Shown in pieces: positions 1 through 4,925 of a stretch of 5,215 nucleotides of DNA (the first letter of the stretch is position 1; the number at the start of each line of letters is the position of its first letter). The stretch lies in contig JAOUPL010000085.1 of the NCBI GenBank assembly GCA_029879825.1, positions 1-5,215 on the forward strand, read 5' to 3'. Source of the stretch: Candidatus Bathyarchaeota archaeon. Lineage in GTDB: Archaea; Thermoproteota; Bathyarchaeia; Bathyarchaeales; Bathyarchaeaceae. The notes beneath the pieces are model-generated. The model was given only the letters and a program-made list of their open reading frames with translations. It did not search any database and was not told the origin of the DNA. The position numbers and the translations under genes are program-made.

Positions 1-806
1 ACAAATCTTTGGCTATGATTTTTCAGAAAACCTCCACTAGAACAAGGACCTCCTTTGAGGTAGCTATGACCCAGCTTGGAGGACATGCCATCTATCTGGA
101 TTGGAGAACCACGAACCTCGTCCTAGCGGATATCAGAGACGAGACAAGATATCTTTCAAGAAACGTCGACTGTATCATGGCGCGATTATTCAAACACGCA
201 GACCTGAGCGCCATGGCTGACGTGTCTAGAGTTCCGATCATAAACGGATGCGACGAAAAATATCATCCCTGCCAAGCCATCTCCGACCTGATGACAATAA
301 AGGAAAAAAAAGGCCGCCTAGAAGGACTGAAGCTTGTCTACATTGGAGTCCACAACAACGTGTGCAACTCCTTGATAGAGGGTTGCACTAAGGTGGGGAT
401 GGAAATTATCACAGTTACGCCTATAGTGAACGAATCTTCCCTTGACAAGGAACTTCTTGAAAAAGCCAAACGAACCGGCTTATACAAGACCACTAGAAAC
501 GTTAAAGGGGCTGTAGAAGGCTGCGACATAGTTTACACCGACACGTGGGTGGATATGGAATTTTTCTTGGATCCGAAGTTTAAGGAAGAAAAGGACAAGA
601 GAACCAAACTGATGATGCCTTATCAAGTCAATAAGGAACTGTTGAAGGGCAGCGACGCCCTAATAATGCATGACATGCCCATTCACAGAGGCTACGAAAT
701 AACTGGCGATCTGGTGGAGAGCCCAAACTCCATAATCTATGACCAAAGCGAAAACAGGCTATACTCCGCAAAGGGAATTCTGCTAAAACTTTTGGCCAAA
801 ACGTAA
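1..806 (+). CDS. Carbamoyltransferase of the ornithine/aspartate family, 5' partial, atypical substrate motifs
   Basis: The C-terminal ~267 residues of a carbamoyltransferase; the reading frame is open from base 3 and the true start is upstream of the window. The family moves the carbamoyl group of carbamoyl phosphate onto an amine. Seen: the carbamoyl-phosphate loop STRTR (33-47), HPCQAISD (264-287), a GLK..YIG..NNV..SL segment (about 324-371), and a C-terminal domain ending LLAKT before TAA. The closest overall fit is ornithine carbamoyltransferase (argF/OTC). However, the ornithine loop D-x-W-x-S-M-G reads DTWVDME (540-560), and the usual HCLP reads HDMP followed by IHRGYEIT (669-704). The G-D-G before NNV reads G-V-H. 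In human OTC the equivalents of the changed residues, S267 and C303, contact ornithine, while D263 and M268 are retained here. Inference: a real carbamoyltransferase, but the substrate may be another amine. Automated annotation would probably say argF. It runs towards the minus-strand operon and shares no obvious pathway with it. Confidence 0.9.
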   Translation, partial: KSLAMIFQKTSTRTRTSFEVAMTQLGGHAIYLDWRTTNLVLADIRDETRYLSRNVDCIMARLFKHADLSAMADVSRVPIINGCDEKYHPCQAISDLMTIKEKKGRLEGLKLVYIGVHNNVCNSLIEGCTKVGMEIITVTPIVNESSLDKELLEKAKRTGLYKTTRNVKGAVEGCDIVYTDTWVDMEFFLDPKFKEEKDKRTKLMMPYQVNKELLKGSDALIMHDMPIHRGYEITGDLVESPNSIIYDQSENRLYSAKGILLKLLAKT

Positions 807-847
807 AATCTTTTGCTAACAAACATCTGGCAGAGTCTTTTCTATTT
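807..847 (+). terminator. Possible T-rich terminator between convergent genes
   Basis: The 35-nt gap between the carbamoyltransferase stop and the ftsY stop has short T-rich runs on the plus strand: TCTTTT at 809-814 and TCTTTTCTATTT at 836-847. Archaeal RNA polymerase terminates at T-runs without needing a hairpin, so these could end the plus-strand transcript. I see no clear stem-loop. The minus strand is not T-rich here, so no terminator for the long operon is evident inside the gap. Confidence 0.25.
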
Positions 848-1747
848 CAAAATCATTTGTGTAAACTGTTCAGGGTCGAAGTCTTGCAGGTCTTTGTATG
901 TTTGACCGGTTCCAATAAAAACGATGGGCTTGCGAGTCACGTAGGTTACGCTTAGAGCCGCTCCGCCCTTCACGTCGGCGTCAACCTTCGTCAAGATTGT
1001 TCCGTCAATGCCCACGCTTTTATGAAACTCCTCAGCCTGCATAACAGCGTCGTTTCCAGTGAGAGCATCCACTGTGAGGATAGTGATGTCTGGGCTGATA
1101 ACTCTCTTTATCTTTCCAAGCTCATTCATGAGATTCCGGTCTGTTTGAATGCGTCCAGCAGTGTCGATGAGCACCACGTTTATTCCGCGAGCCTTGGCAT
1201 GGCTGATGGCGTCGTAGGCCACAGATGCTGGATCGGCTCCATACTTGTGCTTTATCATACGCACTCCTAATCTTTTGGCGTGTTCCTCCAACTGTTCAAT
1301 GGATCCGGCGCGGTAGGTGTCGCTACAGGCGAGGACAACAGAGTGCCCTTTCTTCATCAGAAACTCGGCAACTTTGGCTATGCTTGTGGTTTTGCCGGTT
1401 CCGTTGATTCCTACAAAAAGAATTGAGTAAGGCTCCTTCATCTTTCGCTTTCTTTCAACATTCTCCAGCAGGTTGATCTCTTCCTTCGTTGTCAAAATTT
1501 CAAGCAAGATTTCGTGGAGCCTCGTTTTCACGATTTCTTTTCGATCCTCTAGCCGTTTTACCTGAACCCCTTCTAGCCGCTTTTCCATCTCTCCACAGAT
1601 GAAATCGGCAACAGGCAACGCCACATCGTTTTCGACGAGGTTTAGCTTAAAGTCCTCTAAAATTGGGCGAAGTTTTTCGGCTTTCAGTTCTGTGATTACG
1701 ATCTTGTTAACGACGCTGCTAAGTCCTTTTCTTAGCTTTTCGAACAC
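842..1747 (-). CDS. ftsY: FtsY, signal recognition particle receptor GTPase
   Basis: 301 residues. FtsY is the membrane-associated SRP receptor; it pairs with SRP54 through twinned GTPase domains to hand ribosome-nascent chains to the Sec translocon. Seen: a helical N domain (1-100), then an SRP-type G domain with G1 GINGTGKTT (113-121), DTYRAGS (143-149), DTAGR (195-199), DALTGNDA (227-234), TKVD (253-256) and GTGQ (279-282). The end, KDLQDFDPEQF (285-295), is the FtsY-type finish. There is no methionine-rich M domain, which excludes SRP54. The protein begins directly with the N domain and lacks the long acidic A domain of bacterial FtsY, as in many archaea. The start is GTG at 1745-1747, behind a purine-rich GAGAGGG (1754-1760). 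No alternative start exists before M54, so the 29-nt overlap with the prefoldin gene looks real. It is the last gene of the operon. Confidence 0.96.
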   Translation of the reverse strand: MFEKLRKGLSSVVNKIVITELKAEKLRPILEDFKLNLVENDVALPVADFICGEMEKRLEGVQVKRLEDRKEIVKTRLHEILLEILTTKEEINLLENVERKRKMKEPYSILFVGINGTGKTTSIAKVAEFLMKKGHSVVLACSDTYRAGSIEQLEEHAKRLGVRMIKHKYGADPASVAYDAISHAKARGINVVLIDTAGRIQTDRNLMNELGKIKRVISPDITILTVDALTGNDAVMQAEEFHKSVGIDGTILTKVDADVKGGAALSVTYVTRKPIVFIGTGQTYKDLQDFDPEQFTQMILK

Positions 1748-2183
1748 CTTCTGCCCTCTCTCCTTCCCTCAGTTTCGCCGTTAGTTCATCAAGTCTAGTT
1801 CTGTCTTCCCGAATTTTTTCTATGACTTGACCAAATTGCTGTCCAAGAGACGTTCTTGTTTTTTCCAGTTCGGCTATGCGGTTTCCCAAGTTTTCTTTGG
1901 CTTCTTTCATTGTCTTTTCAAGGGCTACGTCGGCTCCTATCCCCACTAGAACCTTGTCTGCGCTTTCCAAATTGGCTTTTATGTAGGAGCCTCCTCCTAT
2001 GGGAACGAAAAGCTGCGCGTCTTTCTTCTCCTTCTCTAATCCTTCCAAGGTCATGCTTGAAACCCTGAGCTCAGTTAAGGCGGCGTTCACAAGATTTACC
2101 CTTGACTGCAACTCCTCGGCGGTTTCCTCCAAAATTCGAAGCTCAACAACTAGTCTGCGGAATGTCTCTTCTTCAACGGACAC
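1719..2183 (-). CDS. pfdA: Prefoldin subunit alpha
   Basis: 154 residues. Prefoldin alpha forms an alpha2-beta4 jellyfish-shaped chaperone with prefoldin beta, which captures unfolded chains in the cytosol and passes them to the thermosome. Seen: an N-terminal coiled-coil helix (about 1-50), a central beta-hairpin segment with the family hallmark FVPIGGGSYIKANL (59-72) and VLVGIGADVALEKT (78-91), and a C-terminal coiled-coil helix (about 92-143) ending in a basic tail. Its length is typical or slightly long. The start is GTG at 2181-2183 with TAGGAG at 2193-2198, leaving a 9-nt spacer. It overlaps the end of the LX gene by 11 nt and the start of ftsY by 29 nt, suggesting coupled translation. 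The LX-pfdA-ftsY order is conserved in archaea. Confidence 0.94.
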   Translation of the reverse strand: MSVEEETFRRLVVELRILEETAEELQSRVNLVNAALTELRVSSMTLEGLEKEKKDAQLFVPIGGGSYIKANLESADKVLVGIGADVALEKTMKEAKENLGNRIAELEKTRTSLGQQFGQVIEKIREDRTRLDELTAKLREGERAEGVRKAKKRT

Positions 2184-2424
2184 TTTCTTTTTCTCCTAGA
2201 GTTAGTTTCTTCACCGAGGGACTTTCAATTTTCTCTGGACTTATCTCCTCCACCTTCACAATCCTAATCTGAAAGCGTTTGACTCTGTGTTTACTACCCA
2301 AATCCATGTAGACCTTTTCCACGGCGTCTTCCGGTTTTAAAGCCCGAACCTCTTTACGAAAGTCTGTTTGAAAGTTCGGTTTCCTAATCTCACCGGTCAC
2401 TCGGAAAACTTTGACCTCACTCAT
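2173..2424 (-). CDS. rplX: Large-subunit ribosomal protein LX (L20e/L18a family)
   Basis: 83 residues. A small archaeal 50S protein related to eukaryotic L18a (eL20). Seen: MSEVKVFRVTGEI at the start, a central AVEKVYMDLGSKHRVKR segment (34-50) and IRIVKVEEI (53-61), which are family hallmarks. A lysine- and serine-rich tail follows. The start is ATG at 2422-2424 and overlaps the aIF6 stop by 8 nt; GGTGAAGGA lies just upstream and can act as an SD. The symbol rplX is sometimes used for bacterial L24; here it means archaeal LX (rpl20e, rpl18a). The position between aIF6 and prefoldin alpha supports the call. Confidence 0.93.
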   Translation of the reverse strand: MSEVKVFRVTGEIRKPNFQTDFRKEVRALKPEDAVEKVYMDLGSKHRVKRFQIRIVKVEEISPEKIESPSVKKLTLGEKESVR

Positions 2425-3097
2425 TTTCCTTCACCACGTCGAGAGCCTGCCCAATTATGAACAGTTCAGGCCCAGTTGTCATAAAACCAGCCACAGCCCC
2501 ATATTTGTTTCCTATGAGCCCAGTGGCAACATAAGGTATTCCACAGTTAATGGTTCCTACATCTACATGAACCTTCAACACGTCCTTCAAAATCTTTTGC
2601 TCCTCCTCCTTAAGCAAGGGATGAGCCAACACACCTTTGTTTGTGGCGGCGGCAAGAGAACCAACGTATGGCAGCCCCGCTATTTCTCCAGCCACGACTT
2701 CAACGCCCAGCGTGTCCCCTATCCGGGTCACGTCCCTCTTTCCCAGTCTGGGGTCAACAATTGCTCCATAATCGTTCGCCAAGATCAAATTTCCGTAAGC
2801 TGTTTTTTTGGTGTTCATAACAGTGACGTTAATATCTGAGGCCGATTTAACAGCTTCGATTTCCTTTTCCTGAGCAAATGGAGAAAGAACCATACCATTG
2901 GAGTTCGCGCAGGCCAGGGCACCTATGAGCACCGATTTGCCGATCGTTGTGCCAACGACCTTTACTTTCAACCACTCCCCAACTTTTTGCGCTTTAGTCT
3001 CGGGAAACTGCGGGGGAAAAATCAACATTTTGTCGGTGGCAAGAGAATAGACTCCTATGCTAGCGCTACCGAAAAGATTGAAAAGGAACAGCGGCAA
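2417..3097 (-). CDS. eif6: Translation initiation factor aIF6 (ribosome anti-association factor)
   Basis: 226 residues, the usual family length. aIF6 binds the 50S subunit and blocks premature joining of the 30S; it acts in large-subunit maturation and translational control. Seen: five alpha/beta repeats forming the pentein fold, with recurring pieces such as SIGVYSLATDK (13-23), LIGALACANSNGMVLSP (57-73), LILANDYGAIVDPRL (103-117), YVGSLAAATNKGVLAHP (144-160) and YVATGLIGNKYGAVAG (188-203). The start is TTG at 3095-3097, in the sequence TGACGCTTG. It is supported by AAGGAG at 3106-3111 with an ideal 8-nt spacer, and by the usual distance to the conserved FGSASIGVY. It begins 3 nt after the L31e stop and its end overlaps the LX gene by 8 nt. 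Confidence 0.95.
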   Translation of the reverse strand: MPLFLFNLFGSASIGVYSLATDKMLIFPPQFPETKAQKVGEWLKVKVVGTTIGKSVLIGALACANSNGMVLSPFAQEKEIEAVKSASDINVTVMNTKKTAYGNLILANDYGAIVDPRLGKRDVTRIGDTLGVEVVAGEIAGLPYVGSLAAATNKGVLAHPLLKEEEQKILKDVLKVHVDVGTINCGIPYVATGLIGNKYGAVAGFMTTGPELFIIGQALDVVKENE

Positions 3098-3100
3098 GCG

Positions 3101-3583
3101 TCAGTCTCCTTCTGCCAGATGAACTGTGATTACTCCTTCCTTGTCTTTGACCGCGCGAACTTTGATTTTTCGCGGCGGTTTTTCGATCCCCCTGCTCCAA
3201 ATTTTTTCGTTCACCTCATTGCTGATAACTAAGAACTCAGCTTCTTCCTCACCTTCGGCTTCGGTTCTGATTTTCATATGTTTCTCAATAAAACCCCTAA
3301 TAATGCGCATAGCTTTTGGCGCTCGCTTTTTCCGCGGGGAAATCCAAGCCTTGCCTAGAGGGATCGTGTAAAATTTTTCCTCAACGATTTCCTCCTCTAA
3401 TTCCTCCTTCTTTTCAACTTTTCTTTCTTCCTCAACTTCTACGATTTCCTCTTCTTCCTCCGCCTCTTCAGCCTCTTCAATCTCCTCCTCGGGAACTTCT
3501 TCCTTTTCTACATCTTCTTCTGTTCCCTCGGCTTCCCATTCTTCCTCCTCAACTTCCTCAGCGGCTTCAACAGTCTCTTCCAT
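3101..3583 (-). CDS. rpl31e: Large-subunit ribosomal protein L31e with a 66-residue glutamate-rich N-terminal extension
   Basis: 160 residues. eL31 sits at the rim of the peptide exit tunnel. The canonical domain is residues 67-160: IVEEKFYTIPLGKAW, a basic PRKKRAPKAMRIIRGFI stretch, ISNEVNEKIWSRGIEKPP and RKIKVRAVKDKEGVITV. The family is normally about 80-95 residues. The extra N-terminus (1-66) has 38 glutamates, only five Lys/Arg and one Trp (W16). The start is ATG at 3581-3583; the codon just before it is an in-frame TGA, so this is the first possible start, with GAGGG upstream overlapping the L39e stop. No ATG, GTG or TTG lies in frame within the extension; the next in-frame Met is M92, inside the core fold. 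The ribosomal domain therefore cannot be made without the acidic part from a standard codon. The gene starts 11 nt after L39e and ends 3 nt before aIF6. Confidence 0.95.
   Translation of the reverse strand: MEETVEAAEEVEEEEWEAEGTEEDVEKEEVPEEEIEEAEEAEEEEEIVEVEEERKVEKKEELEEEIVEEKFYTIPLGKAWISPRKKRAPKAMRIIRGFIEKHMKIRTEAEGEEEAEFLVISNEVNEKIWSRGIEKPPRKIKVRAVKDKEGVITVHLAEGD
3386..3583 (-). repeat. Low-complexity GAA/GAG-rich coding tract (polyglutamate region of L31e)
   Basis: The segment coding for residues 1-66 of L31e is dominated by GAA and GAG codons, giving strong purine/pyrimidine asymmetry: the minus strand is purine-rich and the plus strand reads as runs of CTT/CTC. GAA and GAG are intermixed instead of being one pure repeat, which suggests a maintained protein segment and not recent slippage. 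It is a low-complexity region, not a tandem array of a fixed long unit. Confidence 0.8.
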
Positions 3584-3594
3584 TCACGTTTCCC

Positions 3595-3750
3595 TCAAGC
3601 CTTTATCTTTCTTTGGTGCCAACGTCTTCTTTTCGGGTTTGTTCTCACCCGCCCGACTGTTTTAGCGATGACCCATGTTGGAACCGGTTTCTTCTGTTTT
3701 CCAGCCTTTGCAAGTCTGCGTTTTTTTGCGGGTGGTTTGTTTCGCGCCGT
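3595..3750 (-). CDS. rpl39e: Large-subunit ribosomal protein L39e, apparent ACG start codon
   Basis: A 51-residue gene that standard start-codon rules miss. eL39 is a tiny basic protein lining the peptide exit tunnel. Seen: TARNKPPAKKRRLAKAG (1-17), the hallmark PVPTWVIAKT (22-31), then GRVRTNPKRRRWHQRKIKA (33-51) and TGA. This is full length for the family (about 50-51). Family members start with M at the place where this gene has T: the codon at 3748-3750 is ACG. No ATG, GTG or TTG occurs in frame upstream within at least 30 codons, and the first internal one is GTG at codon 35, too late. A perfect AGGAGG (3759-3764) lies 8 nt upstream of the ACG, inside the last PDCD5 codons, so the translation machinery seems aimed at ACG. 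The gene starts 2 nt after the PDCD5 stop, and L31e follows 11 nt later. A sequencing error of ATG to ACG remains possible. Confidence 0.92.
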   Translation of the reverse strand, partial: TARNKPPAKKRRLAKAGKQKKPVPTWVIAKTVGRVRTNPKRRRWHQRKIKA

Positions 3751-3752
3751 CT

Positions 3753-4082
3753 CTAAACCCTCCTGATTTTTAAATCTCGGCGACCGGATTGTATCCTCAC
3801 AAGAATTTCTTTTAACTGCTCATCGGTAATTGGGATGTTTATTTTTCCTTGCTGTGCAAGCTGGATCAACTGTAGTTCAAGCTGTTGAGCGAATTCTGGT
3901 TTAACCATTTTAAGGTTTGTGAGACGACTTCTGGCGTCAGGGGTAAGTATTCTGCGAAGCAAAGCTTGCTTTTGAATCTCGATTTGCTCTTGCACTTGAA
4001 CCTGCTGTTGCTCCTCCGCCAGTCGCCTCCGTAGCTGAAGTAGCCTTCTTCTTCGTAGCTCCTCAATTTCTTCCTCGCTCAT
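3753..4082 (-). CDS. PDCD5 family DNA-binding protein
   Basis: 109 residues from ATG at 4080-4082. The archaeal PDCD5/TFAR19 family is a small helical-bundle protein, found in most archaea next to S19e, with reported nucleic-acid binding; its cellular role is not well defined. Seen: MSEEEIEELRRRRLLQLRRR (1-20), a Gln/Glu-rich helix (about 21-45), then ALLRRILTPDARSRLTNLKMVKPEFA (40-65), the family core, and a basic tail ending LKIRRV. A GTG three codons upstream (4089-4091), touching the S19e stop, is an alternative start giving 112 residues. ATG is preferred because family members begin M-S-(D/E)-E-E and because AGGTG lies about 7 nt ahead. The gap to S19e is 9 nt. Confidence 0.92.
   Translation of the reverse strand: MSEEEIEELRRRRLLQLRRRLAEEQQQVQVQEQIEIQKQALLRRILTPDARSRLTNLKMVKPEFAQQLELQLIQLAQQGKINIPITDEQLKEILVRIQSGRRDLKIRRV
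3758..3764 (-). promoter_or_regulatory. Strong Shine-Dalgarno site for L39e
   Basis: AGGAGGG on the minus strand, embedded in the two arginine codons before the final Val and stop of PDCD5. The 8-nt spacer to the ACG at 3748-3750 matches the spacer before the aIF6 TTG start. This site decides the L39e start in the absence of a normal start codon. Confidence 0.75.
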
Positions 4083-4091
4083 TCCCCACAC

Positions 4092-4547
4092 CTAATACTT
4101 CCCAAGCTCAGGCTGAGTTTTCTCCAGATTCTTTCTAATTTCAGTTGAAAGCCTGTCTAGCAATTGTCTTCCCTCGCCAGTGACTACTCTCCCTCTGTTC
4201 CTTAGAGGTTCCACAAGACCTGCATTCTGAAGTTGTTGTAAGGCCTTTCTGATGATTGCGCCGCCGCCCTTCCTGGCGTGTTCCGGTCTTACTCCTTCAT
4301 CGATTCTGCCCCCGTATTCTGAGCGGAGTCGTTCTATACCAATCGGGCCCTTCACATAGATTTTACGTAGAAGCGAGGCGCATCTGGTGAACCACCAATC
4401 TGGGTTCTGGGGGGGTCTTCGAGCGTGGGAACCTGTTTTCACAAAGGAAGCCCAGGTTGGTGGAACTATTGCATCTACTTCTTCCCTTAGATAGCGAGCT
4501 AACCTATCGATAAGAGCTGGTGGAGGGACGTCGTATGGTGTCGGCAA
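4092..4547 (-). CDS. rps19e: Small-subunit ribosomal protein S19e
   Basis: 151 residues, the normal length. eS19 is a winged-helix protein in the head of the 30S subunit, needed in eukaryotes for small-subunit maturation. Seen: TPYDVPPPALIDRLARYL (3-20), PPTWASFVKTGSHARRPP (29-46), WWFTRCASLLRKIYVKGP (51-68), IGIERLRSEYGGR (69-81), the Arg/Gly segment RPEHARKGGGAIIRKALQQL (87-106) and GLVEP....GRVVTGEGRQLLD (110-130), all family signatures. The start is TTG at 4545-4547. It is the only standard start between an in-frame TAG five codons upstream and the conserved YDVP; AGGAAG about 9 nt upstream can serve as the SD. It is the first gene of the eight-gene run and is followed at 9 nt by PDCD5. 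Confidence 0.95.
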   Translation of the reverse strand: MPTPYDVPPPALIDRLARYLREEVDAIVPPTWASFVKTGSHARRPPQNPDWWFTRCASLLRKIYVKGPIGIERLRSEYGGRIDEGVRPEHARKGGGAIIRKALQQLQNAGLVEPLRNRGRVVTGEGRQLLDRLSTEIRKNLEKTQPELGKY

Positions 4548-4584
4548 GACTCTTTCTTCCTAATTTTTTCCTTCAGTAAGGGAA

Positions 4585-4596
4585 AAGACTTGTCTT
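4585..4596. promoter_or_regulatory. Small dyad overlapping the candidate promoter
   Basis: AAGAC-TT-GTCTT is a 5-bp inverted repeat with a 2-nt spacer, overlapping the downstream edge of the TATA-like element. Its placement would suit a repressor site. A 5-bp dyad is also common by chance, so the call is weak. Confidence 0.2.
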
Positions 4597-4610
4597 ATAT
4601 TAGTTTCGTG
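4589..4610 (-). promoter_or_regulatory. Candidate BRE/TATA promoter of the S19e-ftsY operon
   Basis: In the only real gap on the minus strand (4548-4646), the minus strand reads CGAAACTAATATAAGAC. This is a TATA-like TAATATAAG (about 4594-4602) with a purine/A-rich BRE-like GAAAC directly upstream. The usual ~25-nt spacing puts transcription start near 4572, about 25 nt ahead of the S19e TTG. A second TATA-like CTTTATAA lies at 4636-4643 and could give a longer leader. Assigned from motif and position only. Confidence 0.5.
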
Positions 4611-4646
4611 GTTGAGAAAACAAGCTCTTACGTGGTTATAAAGATT

Positions 4647-4925
4647 TTACCTTTTTTCCCGACGTTTGTAGAGTAGAAAGGTGTGACCTCGAACTTCGAT
4701 CAGAGATGAATTTGTTTGCTGCGCGATTTTTGATGCAACGCTTTTGGCTTCTTCATCTTTGAGCGCACTTCTTAGGATTTTTGCCTTCACAATTTCCCTT
4801 TTATCCAGTTGCCTAGAGATTTCGTTCACTATCTGCGGCGTTGCCCCTTCCTTTCCAACCCATACTGTTGGCTTCTCGGCGCTAAGCTCCCGCTTTATTC
4901 GGCGCTTCATCTTCGGCGTTATCAC
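4647..4925 (-). CDS. YhbY family CRM-domain RNA-binding protein
   Basis: 92 residues from GTG at 4923-4925. Single CRM-domain proteins of this family bind RNA and, in bacteria (YhbY), associate with pre-50S particles; the archaeal role is inferred to be in ribosome or RNA maturation. Seen: ITPKMKRRIKRELS, then the signature VWVGKEG, corresponding to the GxxG loop, a helix TPQIVNEISRQLDKREIVKAKI, and the closing strand LIEVRGHTFLLYKRR. The chosen GTG overlaps the Rpp21 TAG by one base (TAGTG) with GGGAG 5 nt ahead, typical of coupled translation. An upstream ATG at 4977-4979 would give 110 residues but has no SD, overlaps Rpp21 by 55 nt and adds residues not expected in the family. Its neighbour encodes an RNase P subunit, so an RNA-processing pair is plausible. 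Confidence 0.88.
   Translation of the reverse strand: MITPKMKRRIKRELSAEKPTVWVGKEGATPQIVNEISRQLDKREIVKAKILRSALKDEEAKSVASKIAQQTNSSLIEVRGHTFLLYKRREKR

Noticed and set aside
1..14. TTG at 9-11 as the start of the carbamoyltransferase
   Set aside because: The preceding codons (K-S) continue the family's KSLAMIF motif and the first ~40 residues of the fold are missing, so the start is outside the window.
807..841. Possible small RNA or hairpin in the convergent gap
   Set aside because: Only 35 nt, no convincing stem, no promoter-like element.
2411..2839. Plus-strand open frame of 142 codons opposite aIF6
   Set aside because: No recognisable family, no SD, and complete overlap with a well-conserved aIF6 on the other strand.
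3316..3756. Plus-strand open frame of 146 codons opposite L31e and L39e
   Set aside because: It is the antisense shadow of the Glu-rich tract and L39e; its Leu/Pro/Phe-rich low-complexity product has no recognisable domain and the opposite strand carries two clear ribosomal genes.
3866..4066. Minus-strand 66-codon frame within PDCD5
   Set aside because: An alternate frame of PDCD5 with a low-complexity Ser/Lys product and no independent support.
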